DNA of 64,000 bases from Comamonadaceae bacterium (lineage in GTDB: Bacteria > Pseudomonadota > Gammaproteobacteria > Burkholderiales > Burkholderiaceae_C): NCBI GenBank assembly GCA_947453965.1, contig CANGIQ010000007.1, positions 1 to 64,000 on the forward strand, in the 5' to 3' direction. Positions 28,091 to 37,221 of this stretch are shown here, one piece after another. Under the pieces are notes generated by a model, which saw nothing but the letters and a program-made list of their open reading frames with translations, did no database searches and was not told the origin of the DNA. Position numbers and translations under genes: made by a program. Positions within the stretch are counted from its first letter, which is position 1, and the number at the start of each line of letters is the position of its first letter.

Positions 28091-30229
28091 ATGTTGGAGC
28101 TTTCAGGCGCATCACGCACGCATTTGCACAAGGCCCGCCCGAAAGATGCACCTTTTCGGGCGATATATCCCTTTGTTGGTGCAATTTGGCTCCTAAACGC
28201 GCAGGCCGACCCACTCGGCAGCATTCACCTGGCCCACGCGTGGATGCCTGAGGTAGATGTTGTCGCCCGATACGACAACGGCCCAGGCAGCAGCGACTCG
28301 GCCTCACAAGGCATGATCCGTGGCACGCAGTTGCAGGAACAGCCTGTGCAGCGTCCCGCCGATGTGCTGACCGCCATCCCCGGCATGGTGGTCACCCAAC
28401 ATTCGGGCGATGGCAAAGCGAATCAGTATTTTTTACGCGGCATCAACCTGGATCACGGCACCGACTTTGCCACCACCGTCAACGGCGTGCCGGTCAACAT
28501 GCCCTCTCATGCGCACGGCCAAGGCTACAGCGATTTGAATTTTTTAATCCCTGAGCTTGTGCAAAGGATTGACTACCGCAAAGGTCCTTACGCAGCACAA
28601 GACGGTGACTTCGCGTCAGCGGGTTCAGCCAATATCGTCTATCGCCGTCACTTAGAACATGGCTTCAGCGACGTCACCGTCGGGCAAGGTGCCTATGTAC
28701 GCGGCGTGGCCGCGAGCTCACATGCCGTGGGTGAAGGCCTTACGTTGCTCACGGCAGCAGAACGCCTGAATCACAACGGTCCGTGGACCTCACCACAAGG
28801 CTTGCGCAAAACCAATGTTTTGCTGACCTTGAGTGAGGGCAGCGCCGCACAGGGTTGGTCCACCAGCCTCACCGCCTACCGCGCACACTGGCGCGCCACT
28901 GACCAAGTGCCACAACGCCTGATTGACGCGGGCAGCTACCAGGGTCAGACCTTTGGCCGCTTTGACAGTCTCGACCCCAGCGATGGGGCCAGCACCTCAC
29001 GGACCAGCCTCTCTGGCGAATGGCATCAACACACCGCAAACGACAGCACACGAGTCAGCTGGTACGCCATGCACTATGACTTGAACCTGTACTCCAACTT
29101 CACCTACCAGCTCAATCCAGGCGGTGACCAGTTCAACCAACGCGACCAGCGCAACGTGTTGGGCGGCAACGTCTCACACACATGGAGCGTCGATGACACA
29201 AACGCAGTGGCCATGCACAACACCCTGGGCCTGCAGCTGCGACAAGACGACATTCAAGCCGGCCTGACCTACACAGCGCAACGCCAACCGATACAAGCTG
29301 TGCGTGAAGACCAAATTCAGCAATTGCTGGTCGGCGTCTACGGCGAGAACGCGACCACATGGACCTCGTGGTTCAAGACAGTGACCGGCTTACGTTTTGA
29401 CCAATACACCGGGCATGTCACCAGCGCCATGCTGGCGGACAACTCTGGGGCACATCAGAGCCAGCAAATCTCCCCCAAGTTCTCGGCCATCTTTGGACCT
29501 TGGCAAGACACTGAACTTTTCTTCAACATCGGCCATGGTTTTCACAGCAACGATGCGCGTGGCACCACGGCCAAGATCGACCCTCAAACCTTGCAGCCGG
29601 TGGCAGCCGTGCCAGGCTTGGTCCGCTCCTTGGGGCGTGAAGTGGGCATCAAAGCACAACCGAACGCGCACTGGCAAACATCCCTTGCCTTGTGGCAATT
29701 GCAATTTGACTCCGAGTTGCTCTACGTGGGCGACAAGGGCAACACCCAAGCCAGTCGCGCCAGCCAACGCACCGGGGTGGAATGGAGCAACCACTGGACG
29801 CCCCAAGAACACTGGGTGCTCGATGCCAACATGGCTTGGACGCGCCCACGCTATGCCGACAATCAGGCCAGCGGCAACTTCATCCCTAATGCCGTGCAAC
29901 GCGTGGCCAGCCTCTCCGCCACCCTGCGCAAGAACGGTCCTTGGTCTGTCAACCTCGGGCTGCGCTACATCGGTTCAGCCGCATTGACCGAAGACAACCG
30001 CATACGATCAGCCGCCAACATCAGCACCCAGCTGCGTGTCACGCGGCAAATGGACCCGCGACTCAGCGTGTCCATGGATGTGATGAACTTGGCCAACCGC
30101 ATGAATCAAGACATTCAATACGTTTACACCTCACGGTTGATTGGTGAACCCTTGGCTGGCGTCAACGGCTTGCATGTGCATCCCGCCGAACCACGCACCG
30201 TGCGACTGACGGCACACTACACCTACTGA
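28091..30229 (+). CDS. TonB-dependent outer-membrane receptor linked to urease
   Basis: A 712-aa TonB-dependent receptor. A signal sequence is visible at about residues 24-39 (AIYPFVGAIWLLNAQA) after an unusually long basic n-region. The plug domain (about 70-190) has QEQPVQRPADVLTAIPGM, LRGINLDHGTDFATTVNGVP and a His-rich HAHGQGYSDLN. The rest is a beta-barrel ending RTVRLTAHYTY with a terminal aromatic. The ureD ATG follows its stop by 10 bases, so receptor and urease accessory protein share a transcript. By this context it probably imports nickel or a nickel complex; no siderophore genes are near. The exact start is uncertain (TTG 28124 is an alternative). Confidence 0.85.
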   Translation: MLELSGASRTHLHKARPKDAPFRAIYPFVGAIWLLNAQADPLGSIHLAHAWMPEVDVVARYDNGPGSSDSASQGMIRGTQLQEQPVQRPADVLTAIPGMVVTQHSGDGKANQYFLRGINLDHGTDFATTVNGVPVNMPSHAHGQGYSDLNFLIPELVQRIDYRKGPYAAQDGDFASAGSANIVYRRHLEHGFSDVTVGQGAYVRGVAASSHAVGEGLTLLTAAERLNHNGPWTSPQGLRKTNVLLTLSEGSAAQGWSTSLTAYRAHWRATDQVPQRLIDAGSYQGQTFGRFDSLDPSDGASTSRTSLSGEWHQHTANDSTRVSWYAMHYDLNLYSNFTYQLNPGGDQFNQRDQRNVLGGNVSHTWSVDDTNAVAMHNTLGLQLRQDDIQAGLTYTAQRQPIQAVREDQIQQLLVGVYGENATTWTSWFKTVTGLRFDQYTGHVTSAMLADNSGAHQSQQISPKFSAIFGPWQDTELFFNIGHGFHSNDARGTTAKIDPQTLQPVAAVPGLVRSLGREVGIKAQPNAHWQTSLALWQLQFDSELLYVGDKGNTQASRASQRTGVEWSNHWTPQEHWVLDANMAWTRPRYADNQASGNFIPNAVQRVASLSATLRKNGPWSVNLGLRYIGSAALTEDNRIRSAANISTQLRVTRQMDPRLSVSMDVMNLANRMNQDIQYVYTSRLIGEPLAGVNGLHVHPAEPRTVRLTAHYTY

Positions 30230-30239
30230 CACAGACACC

Positions 30240-31139
30240 ATGCACACACCAGCTTTCGCTCTTGCGCCGTCGCAGCCACCATCACTGCCTCCGTCGCGCA
30301 CCACCGCCAGCAACTGGCACGCACAGCTGCGCATGGACTACGCACACCAAGACGGACGCACCATGGTGCACCACCAACACCAAGGCCCGCTGCGTATTTT
30401 GCAAAGCCTCTACCCCGAAGGTGATGCGGTGTGCCACAACGTATTGGTCCATCCACCTGGTGGCTTGGTCGGTGGGGATGTGATGGAGATTGATGTGCAT
30501 GTGCAGCCTCAGGCGCATGGTCTGATCACGACCCCCGGGGCCACACGGTTTTACCGCAGCGACAAAGGCCTGGCCACCCAGCACGTGCATGCCCGCGTGG
30601 CTGTCCATGCGCGTCTGGAGTGGTTGCCGCTTGAAACCATTGCCTACAGCGGCTGCCACGGTGTGAACCAAGCGGTGTTTGAGTTGGCCCCTGGCGCCGA
30701 ACTGATGGCCTGGGACATCACCGCACTGGGTCTGCCCAACGCCAACCAACCGTTTGAACGGGGCCAGTTGCAGCAGCATTTAGAAATCAAAGATGTGTGG
30801 CTAGAGCGCGGCTTGATCGATGCGCAAGACACGCGCTTGATGGACGGCCCCTTAGGACTGGCCAAGCACCGCTGCATGGCCACCTTGGTGTTTGCCTGCG
30901 GCACAGACCTCAGCCGCGAGCGTCGCGATATGGCGTTGTCACTGGCACGAGCACTGACCGAGCTTACGCCTGCGGGATTGATGGCAGGTGTCACATCACC
31001 GCATCCACGGGTGGTGGTGTTGCGCACCTTGTCGCCGTTGGTAGAGCCGGCGCAGAGCTTGTTGCGTGGGGTGTGGTCCGCGTGGCGTCAAGGGTTGTGG
31101 GCGATGCCTGCTGGATTGCCGCGCATTTGGTCTATGTAG
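30240..31139 (+). CDS. ureD: urease accessory protein UreD
   Basis: UreD (UreH) binds apo-urease with UreF and UreG during nickel-site assembly. The 299-aa product has the family motifs HHQHQGPLRILQSLYPEG, VLVHPPGGLVGGDVMEIDV, LITTPGATRFYRS and QAVFELAPGAELMAWDI, quoted as regions. It follows the TonB receptor by 10 bases. The other urease genes begin 6 kb away, beyond the oppositely oriented urt operon. Confidence 0.92.
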   Translation: MHTPAFALAPSQPPSLPPSRTTASNWHAQLRMDYAHQDGRTMVHHQHQGPLRILQSLYPEGDAVCHNVLVHPPGGLVGGDVMEIDVHVQPQAHGLITTPGATRFYRSDKGLATQHVHARVAVHARLEWLPLETIAYSGCHGVNQAVFELAPGAELMAWDITALGLPNANQPFERGQLQQHLEIKDVWLERGLIDAQDTRLMDGPLGLAKHRCMATLVFACGTDLSRERRDMALSLARALTELTPAGLMAGVTSPHPRVVVLRTLSPLVEPAQSLLRGVWSAWRQGLWAMPAGLPRIWSM

Positions 31140-31167
31140 CTTTGTGCTTTTTTGCTGGGCTCGCTGA

Positions 31168-31234
31168 GGGTAGAGGGCTTGGGCAGGTTCCTCATACTGG
31201 TCCAGAAATCGTCACCTGCCCAAGCCCTCTACCC
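31168..31234. repeat. perfect 21-bp inverted repeat between ureD and urtE
   Basis: Arms 31168-31188 and 31214-31234 are perfect reverse complements of 21 bases around a 25-base loop that itself holds a small CTGG-T-CCAG hairpin. It lies between the convergent ureD and urtE stops. It has no T-run. The likely role is bidirectional termination or 3'-end protection. Confidence 0.6.
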
Positions 31235-31275
31235 CCAGACTGCGGCTGGCATTGTTTCCGTACGACAGTAAAAAC

Positions 31276-31995
31276 TCAAATGGCAACAAGCTGACGCACG
31301 TTGTCGCGCTGCATGTCTGATCCCAGACCACGCGCAATCACCTCACCGCGTTCCATCACCAAGTAATCGTCTGCAAGCTCTTCTGCAAAGTCGTAATACT
31401 GCTCGCACAGCACAATGGCCATGTCCCCACGACCAGCCAACATGCGAATGACGCGGCCAATGTCTTTGATGATGCTGGGCTGAATGCCTTCGGTGGGCTC
31501 GTCTAGCACCAACAGCTTGGGGCCTGAGGCCAAAGCGCGTGCGATGGCGAGTTGCTGTTGCTGGCCGCCAGACAAATCACCCCCTCGGCGATGGATCATT
31601 TGCTTTAACACCGGGAACAGCTCAAACAACTCAGCCGGAATGTCTGTCCCCGCAGGCTGTGTGGCCAGGCCCATGCGCAAGTTGTCTTCGACGGTGAGGC
31701 GGGCAAAAATTTCACGCCCTTGTGGCACATAGCCAATGCCAGCGCGCGCACGTTCATACGGCGCCGCTTTTTCAATGGCTTGGCCGTTGAAAGTGATGCT
31801 GCCGTCACGAATTGGCACCGCGCCCATGAGCGATTTGAGTAAGGTGGTTTTGCCCACACCGTTGCGACCCAAGAGCACCGTGATGCGGCCCAAATGGGCC
31901 TCAAAGCTCACGTCGCGCAAGATGTGCGAGCCACCATAGAACTGGTTGATGTGTTGGACTTGAAGTAAAGGCATGGTGTCTGTTTGCATATTCAT
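31276..31995 (-). CDS. urtE: urea ABC transporter ATP-binding protein UrtE
   Basis: UrtE is one of the two ATPases of the high-affinity urea ABC importer (HAAT family). The 239-aa product has the signature start LLQVQHINQFYGGSHILRDV, Walker A GRNGVGKTT, the ABC signature LSGGQQQQLA and Walker B LLVLDEPTEGIQPS. Its ATG overlaps the urtD stop (ATGA). It is the last gene of urtABCDE and is convergent with ureD. Confidence 0.94.
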   Translation of the reverse strand: MNMQTDTMPLLQVQHINQFYGGSHILRDVSFEAHLGRITVLLGRNGVGKTTLLKSLMGAVPIRDGSITFNGQAIEKAAPYERARAGIGYVPQGREIFARLTVEDNLRMGLATQPAGTDIPAELFELFPVLKQMIHRRGGDLSGGQQQQLAIARALASGPKLLVLDEPTEGIQPSIIKDIGRVIRMLAGRGDMAIVLCEQYYDFAEELADDYLVMERGEVIARGLGSDMQRDNVRQLVAI

Positions 31996-32864
31996 CGGCC
32001 CAAATACACCTCAATCACGCGCTCATCCGCTTGCACTTGGGCAAGCGTGCCTTGCGCCAACACTGAGCCGTCGCACAAAACGGTGACGATATCGGAGATG
32101 GTGTTGATAAAACTCATGTCGTGCTCCACCACCATCAGGGAGTGTTTGCCTTTGAGGGTCAAAAACAATTCGGCGGTGCGCTCGGTTTCAAAGTCGGTCA
32201 TGCCAGCCACGGGTTCGTCCAGCAACAAAAGCTTGGGGTCTTGCATGAGCAACATGCCAATCTCCAGCCACTGCTTTTGGCCGTGACTCAAATTGCCCGC
32301 TTGGGCGTTGACGCTGTCTTCCAAATGGATGGTGTGCAGCACCTCGCTCAAACGGTCGCGCTGCGTGCCGTTGAGTCGAAAGAACATCGAGGCCGCCACA
32401 CCTTTGTGGGTTTTCAATGCAAGCTCTAAGTTTTCAAACACGCTCAGGTGTTCAAACACGGTGGGTTTTTGAAACTTGCGACCAATGCCGAGTTGGGCAA
32501 TTTCGGGTTCGTTGTGGCGCAGCAAGTTGATGGTGCTGCCAAAGAACACCTGGCCCGAGTCGGGTTTGGTCTTGCCAGTGATGATGTCCATCATCGTGGT
32601 CTTGCCGGCGCCGTTGGGGCCAATGATGCAGCGCAGCTCACCCGGTGCAATGTCCAGCGACAAATTGTTGATAGCCTTGAAGCCATCAAAGCTCACGTTC
32701 ACATCTTCCAAATACAAGATGCGTCCATGGGTCAGGTCTAAGCTGCCGGGTTCGTGCACCCGGCCATAGCCTGCACTGCGGTCACCCGACGTCACCTCAT
32801 TCACCACCCGCGCTTGATGGCTGGCCAAGCGCTCGGCGCCTTGTTCAAACAGATCGGGGGTCAT
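31992..32864 (-). CDS. urtD: urea ABC transporter ATP-binding protein UrtD
   Basis: UrtD is the second ATPase of the urea importer. The 290-aa product has Walker A GPNGAGKTT, the signature LSHGQKQWLEIGMLL typical of LivG/UrtD proteins, Walker B LLLLDEPVAGM and the DFETERTAELF region of UrtD. About 50 extra N-terminal residues precede the ABC core. ATG 32864 overlaps the urtC stop by an ATGA; a longer frame reaching 32975 lies inside urtC. Confidence 0.93.
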   Translation of the reverse strand: MTPDLFEQGAERLASHQARVVNEVTSGDRSAGYGRVHEPGSLDLTHGRILYLEDVNVSFDGFKAINNLSLDIAPGELRCIIGPNGAGKTTMMDIITGKTKPDSGQVFFGSTINLLRHNEPEIAQLGIGRKFQKPTVFEHLSVFENLELALKTHKGVAASMFFRLNGTQRDRLSEVLHTIHLEDSVNAQAGNLSHGQKQWLEIGMLLMQDPKLLLLDEPVAGMTDFETERTAELFLTLKGKHSLMVVEHDMSFINTISDIVTVLCDGSVLAQGTLAQVQADERVIEVYLGR

Positions 32865-33997
32865 ACACGCTCCTCTGTATTTTTCTTGGCGCCAATTTTT
32901 TGTATCAGACCCATCACACCGTGAGGCAAATACAGCGTCACTCCGATGAACAAGGCACCCAAAAAGTACAACCAAAATTCAGGCGCCGTCACCGTCAACC
33001 AGCTCTTCATGCCGTTGACCAAGAAGGCTCCCACGATGGGGCCAATCAACGAAGCACGTCCGCCCACAGCGGCCCACACCGCCATCTCAATCGAGTTGGC
33101 AGGGCTCATTTCGCTGGGGTTGATGATGCCCACCTGTGGCACATACAAAGCCCCGGCAATGCCGCACATCACAGCAGAGATGATCCAAATCGTCAGCTTG
33201 TAAGGCAAAGGCGAATAGCCCGAGAACATGACACGGCTCTCGGCATCGCGTATGGCCTGCAACACGCGACCAAACTTGCTTTGCACCAACCAGCGCGCAA
33301 ACAAGTAGCAACCCAACAAGGTGCCCCCGGTCATGACAAACAAGGTCATGCGCATGCTGGGTGTGGCGATGGGCAAGTCCAAGATGCGTTTGAAGTCGGT
33401 GAAGCCGTTGTTGCCACCAAACCCCGTTTCGTTACGAAAGAACAGCAGCATGGCCGCAAAAGTGAGCGCCTGCGTGATGATGGAGAAGTACACCCCTTTG
33501 ATACGCGAACGAAACGCAAAGTAACCAAACACACCGGCCAACACGCCAGGTACCAAAACGATCAGCAACACGGTGGCCAAAAAGCTGTCGCTGAAGGTCC
33601 AATGCCAAGGCAAGGTTTTCCAATCGAGGAACACCATGAAGTCCGGCAAATTGCTTTTGTAGTTGCCATCGGTGCCGATCTGGCGCATCAGGTACATGCC
33701 CATGACGTAGCCACCGAGCGCAAAGAACAAGCCGTGACCGAGTGACAAGATGCCGGTGTAGCCCCAGATCAAATCCATAGCCAACGCGCAGATGGCGTAA
33801 CACATGATCTTGCCGACCAAGGCCACGGCGTAGTCGCTCATGTGGAACACGCTGCCTGCCGATACCCACAGGTTGAGCACAGGCACCACGCCGCACACGA
33901 CGATGAGCATCGCCACAAAGACAGCCCAGCCTTTGGGGCTCAACAAAGCAGGAGGGGCAGGCAATTGCACAGGAGAGGAATTCATAGAAGTTGTCAT
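32861..33997 (-). CDS. urtC: urea ABC transporter permease UrtC
   Basis: UrtC is a LivM-type membrane subunit of the urea importer. The 378-aa product has about nine to ten hydrophobic segments, the GHGLFFALGGYVMGMYLMRQ region and the permease loop AIRDAESRVMFSGYSPLPYK. ATG 33997 has GAGG six bases upstream and follows the urtB stop by one base; 34012 is an alternative inside urtB. Confidence 0.93.
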   Translation of the reverse strand: MTTSMNSSPVQLPAPPALLSPKGWAVFVAMLIVVCGVVPVLNLWVSAGSVFHMSDYAVALVGKIMCYAICALAMDLIWGYTGILSLGHGLFFALGGYVMGMYLMRQIGTDGNYKSNLPDFMVFLDWKTLPWHWTFSDSFLATVLLIVLVPGVLAGVFGYFAFRSRIKGVYFSIITQALTFAAMLLFFRNETGFGGNNGFTDFKRILDLPIATPSMRMTLFVMTGGTLLGCYLFARWLVQSKFGRVLQAIRDAESRVMFSGYSPLPYKLTIWIISAVMCGIAGALYVPQVGIINPSEMSPANSIEMAVWAAVGGRASLIGPIVGAFLVNGMKSWLTVTAPEFWLYFLGALFIGVTLYLPHGVMGLIQKIGAKKNTEERV

Positions 33998-33998
33998 A

Positions 33999-35612
33999 TC
34001 AAGCCTCGGCACTTCTGCCCTTCATCGCAAACAAACCTTGTGGGCGTTTTTGGATGAAGACAATGATGAACACCAGGACCGCGATCTTGGCCAATACGGC
34101 ACCGGCCACGCCTTCGAGCAGCTTGTTCATGAGGCCCAAACCCATGGCGGCATACACCGTGCCAGCGAGTTGACCCACACCACCGAGCACCACCACCATG
34201 AAGGCGTCCACGATGTAGCTCTGGCCCAGGTCAGGGCCCACGTTGCCAATTTGGCTGAGTGCGCAACCGGCCAGACCTGCAATGCCACAACCGAGCGAGA
34301 ACGCGTAGGTGTCAATGCGTGCGGTGTTCACGCCCAAGGCCGAGGCCATGGGACGGTTTTGCGTCACACCACGCACAAACAAACCCAAACGTGTTTGGCT
34401 GATCAAGAGCGTCATGCCCACCAACACAAACAGTGCAAAACCAAGAATGACCAAGCGGTTGTAGGGCAGCGACAAGTTGGCCAGCAACTGCACGCCACCG
34501 CTCATCCACGATGGGTTTTCAACCCCCACGTTTTGCGCGCCAAAAATACTGCGCACACCTTGCATCAACACCAAGCTGATGCCCCAGGTAGCCAGCAGCG
34601 TTTCGAGCGGGCGACCATACAAATGGCGCAAAACCAAACGCTCCAATACCGCACCCACCAAGGCTGCGGCGAAAAACGACGCGGGCACGGCCACCAACAA
34701 ATACGCATCAAACATGTCGGGCAAATACTGACGAAACAGTCCTTGCACCACATAGGTGGCATAAGCGCCAATCATCATCAACTCGCCGTGCGCCATGTTG
34801 ATCACGCCCATCAAGCCGTAGGTGATGGCTAGCCCCAAGGCGACCAACAACAAAATAGAACCCAAGCTGATGCCGGTGAACAAGGCGCCGAGTTTCTCAC
34901 CCCAGCTCAAGGCTGCTTGGATGGTGCGCAGCGAGGTTTGCAACTGGGCACGTACGTGTTGGTTGTCTTCTTGGCTCAGACGTTGGTTGAGCAAGAGTTG
35001 GGTATCGGGGGTTTGACTCTCAGCCAAAGTTTTGGCCGAGGCCAAGCGTTCATCGGCGTTGTCGCTGTTGAGCAAGATGGCCGAGCGGGCCAACAACATG
35101 TGTTTTTTGACGCCCTCGTCCGCTTCGCTGCTCAAGGCTTTTTCCAACATGGCGAGCTTGGTGGGATCGGGCTCTTTCAACACCGACTTGGCGGCTTGCA
35201 CACGCAAGGCGGCATCGGGACTGAGCAGTTGCAGGGCCGACAAAGCGGCGTCAATCTCACCGCGCATGCGGTTGTTGTTGATCACGTCTTCTGCACTGTC
35301 GGGCAGGGCTGTGGCTTGACCACTCACGGGGTCGATCACTTGGCCATCGCGCACAACGAGCACTTGGGTGCCATTGACCTTCACAGCGTCATCGGCCATG
35401 GCTTGCAAAAAGGCAGCGGTTTGGGCGTCGGGTGAGGCCAAGGCTTTTTGCAGGGCACTCACACGTGCATCGGTGTCACCCAACGTGAGCGCTTGCGCTT
35501 GCTCCACCGTCAATGCCAAGGCAGATGCCTGGCTGAAGATGCCGAGTGCCAAGGCACATGCGCTGCGCAGCACCAGCTGACGTGTCCATGCAGGTAAAGA
35601 AAAACAAGTCAT
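33999..35612 (-). CDS. urtB: urea ABC transporter permease UrtB
   Basis: UrtB is the LivH-type membrane subunit, distinguished from ordinary LivH by a long periplasmic N-terminal domain. The 537-aa product has a signal-like segment (about 10-33, ending SQASALA), a roughly 200-residue Ala/Leu-rich soluble region with repeat-like helices, then the permease (about 250-537) with GEKLGALFTGISLGSILLLV and VLRHLYGRPLETLLATWGIS regions. I chose ATG 35612 because upstream candidates fall within or at the T-run of the terminator hairpin 35625-35651. Confidence 0.9.
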   Translation of the reverse strand: MTCFSLPAWTRQLVLRSACALALGIFSQASALALTVEQAQALTLGDTDARVSALQKALASPDAQTAAFLQAMADDAVKVNGTQVLVVRDGQVIDPVSGQATALPDSAEDVINNNRMRGEIDAALSALQLLSPDAALRVQAAKSVLKEPDPTKLAMLEKALSSEADEGVKKHMLLARSAILLNSDNADERLASAKTLAESQTPDTQLLLNQRLSQEDNQHVRAQLQTSLRTIQAALSWGEKLGALFTGISLGSILLLVALGLAITYGLMGVINMAHGELMMIGAYATYVVQGLFRQYLPDMFDAYLLVAVPASFFAAALVGAVLERLVLRHLYGRPLETLLATWGISLVLMQGVRSIFGAQNVGVENPSWMSGGVQLLANLSLPYNRLVILGFALFVLVGMTLLISQTRLGLFVRGVTQNRPMASALGVNTARIDTYAFSLGCGIAGLAGCALSQIGNVGPDLGQSYIVDAFMVVVLGGVGQLAGTVYAAMGLGLMNKLLEGVAGAVLAKIAVLVFIIVFIQKRPQGLFAMKGRSAEA

Positions 35613-35624
35613 CCAGATTCCCAT

Positions 35625-35651
35625 AAAAAAGGGGAGGGCCATGCCCTCCCC
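35625..35651 (-). terminator. terminator/attenuator between urtA and urtB
   Basis: On the minus strand GGGGAGGGC-ATG-GCCCTCCCC is followed by six T. It sits 25 bases after the urtA stop and 12 before the urtB ATG. A partial terminator here would let the binding protein UrtA be made in excess over the membrane subunits. Confidence 0.75.
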
Positions 35652-35675
35652 CAAGTTCATCCCTCGGAGAAAGGT

Positions 35676-36950
35676 TTACTTCTTCACAGGCTCATCAGGC
35701 TTGGAGGCATTGCCTTCGATGAAGGGGCTCCATGGCTTGGCTTTAACGGGACCTGGTGTTTTCCAGACCACGTTGAACTGACCATCGGCCTTGATCTCGC
35801 CAATGAACACCGACTTGTGCAAGTGGTGGTTCTTTTCGTCCATCTTGGAGGTAATACCGCTCGGTGCCTTGAAGGTTTGACCAGCCATCGCCGCGATGAC
35901 TTTGTCCACATCGGTGGACTTGGCCTTCTCTACCGCTTGCTTCCACATGTTGATGCCGATGTAGGTCGCTTCCATCGGGTCGTTGGTCAAAGGCTTGTCT
36001 TTGTGACCGGCGATGTTGTGTGTCTTGGCATAAGCCGACCACTTCTTGATGAACTCGTCGTTGGCTGGGTTCTTGATGCTCATGAAGTAGTTCCATGCTG
36101 CCAAGTGACCGACCAAAGGCTTGGTGTCCACGCCGCGCAATTCCTCTTCACCGACCGAGAAGGCCACCACGGGCACGTCTTTGGCTTTCAAGCCTGCGTT
36201 GCCGAGCTCTTTGTAGAAAGGCACGTTGGAGTCACCGTTGATGGTGGAGACCACAGCGGTTTTGCCACCGGCAGAAAACTTCTTGATGTCGGCCACGATG
36301 GTCTGGTAATCGCTGTGACCAAAGGGTGTGTATTTCTCGTCGATGTCGCTGTCTTTCACGCCTTTGCTCTTGAGGTAAGCACGCAAAATTTTGTTGGTGG
36401 TGCGTGGGTACACATAGTCGGTACCCAACAAGACCCAACGCTTGGCCGCGCCGCCGTCTTTGCTCATCAGGTAATCCACCGCAGGAATGGCTTGCTGGTT
36501 GGGCGCCGCGCCGGTGTAGAACACGTTTTTGCTGAGTTCTTCACCCTCATATTGCACGGGATAGAACAACAGACCGTTCATTTCTTCGACCACGGGCAGC
36601 ACCGATTTGCGTGACACCGAAGTCCAGCAACCGAAGATGACCGACACCTTGTCTTGACCGAGCAACTGCTTGGTTTTCTCAGCAAACAAAGGCCAATTGG
36701 AAGCGGGGTCCACCACCACGGGCTCGAGCTTCTTGCCCAACACGCCACCCTTGGCGTTGATTTCGTCGATGGCCATCAACACGGTGTCTTTCAACACGGT
36801 CTCGGAAATCGCCATGGTGCCGGACAAGCTGTGCAGCACGCCGACTTTGATGGTGTCTGCGGCCAGCGCTTGTGGCGCAATGGCAAACGATCCGACCGAC
36901 AGCGCTGCAGCTGTGGCCAGGGCCTTGAGGTTTCCTCGACGATTCATCAT
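35676..36950 (-). CDS. urtA: urea ABC transporter substrate-binding protein UrtA
   Basis: UrtA captures urea in the periplasm and delivers it to UrtBC. The 424-aa product has a signal peptide (about 1-30, ending APQALA) and the family core IKVGVLHSLSGTMAISETVLKD. Further on are GCWTSVSRKSVLPVVEE, YPVQYEGEE and KLGTDYVYPRTTN-like regions specific to UrtA within the Leu/Ile/Val-binding superfamily. It starts at ATG 36950 with TTGGAG upstream. A sigma-54-like promoter lies 53 bases further up. Confidence 0.95.
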   Translation of the reverse strand: MMNRRGNLKALATAAALSVGSFAIAPQALAADTIKVGVLHSLSGTMAISETVLKDTVLMAIDEINAKGGVLGKKLEPVVVDPASNWPLFAEKTKQLLGQDKVSVIFGCWTSVSRKSVLPVVEEMNGLLFYPVQYEGEELSKNVFYTGAAPNQQAIPAVDYLMSKDGGAAKRWVLLGTDYVYPRTTNKILRAYLKSKGVKDSDIDEKYTPFGHSDYQTIVADIKKFSAGGKTAVVSTINGDSNVPFYKELGNAGLKAKDVPVVAFSVGEEELRGVDTKPLVGHLAAWNYFMSIKNPANDEFIKKWSAYAKTHNIAGHKDKPLTNDPMEATYIGINMWKQAVEKAKSTDVDKVIAAMAGQTFKAPSGITSKMDEKNHHLHKSVFIGEIKADGQFNVVWKTPGPVKAKPWSPFIEGNASKPDEPVKK

Positions 36951-37013
36951 GGGGTTCACTCCAAAAAAGTTTTCAACAAACGCAAAGCTTCTCAACTTGC
37001 TCGTGAAAGCTTT

Positions 37014-37030
37014 TGCAAAGCCCATGCCAA
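37014..37030 (-). promoter_or_regulatory. sigma-54-like promoter of urtABCDE
   Basis: The minus strand reads TTGGCATGGGCTTTGCA, 12 of 13 informative positions of the sigma-54 consensus with GG and GC exactly 10 bases apart. The start would be near 37003, giving a 53-base leader to urtA with a ribosome binding site. This is the best of the three elements. Confidence 0.65.
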
Positions 37031-37090
37031 CTCCGTGCGTCCCCAGAAGAAAAACATCTCGCTATAAGAAGCCAAACAGATCTACCAGAC

Positions 37091-37163
37091 GCGCACCAAC
37101 ATTGGTCATACCCATAAAAACGCACCACACAACGCACTCATAGCGTGCACAAGCGCGTGCACC
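37091..37163. promoter_or_regulatory. possible activator-binding region between urtA and ureA
   Basis: The 301-base divergent gap has many GCAC/GTGC elements. GCACCAACATTGGTC (37093-37107) and GTGCACAAGCGCGTGCAC (37145-37162) are near-palindromes resembling NtrC sites. Their half-site spacing is one base longer and one base shorter than the NtrC consensus respectively. They are reasonable enhancer candidates for the flanking sigma-54-like promoters but not proven. Confidence 0.3.
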
Positions 37164-37221
37164 AACTCGGATTATTTGCACCAAAGTCTGCACATTGCAC
37201 CGAAACCGCGTGTGCACAACA

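Noticed and set aside
31168-31234. Inverted repeat as a transposon end or tRNA
   Set aside because: No transposase, target duplication or tRNA cloverleaf is present; the position between convergent genes fits an RNA-end hairpin.
37093-37162. Firm call of NtrC enhancer sites
   Set aside because: Both near-palindromes miss the consensus half-site spacing by one base, so only a tentative regulatory region is listed.
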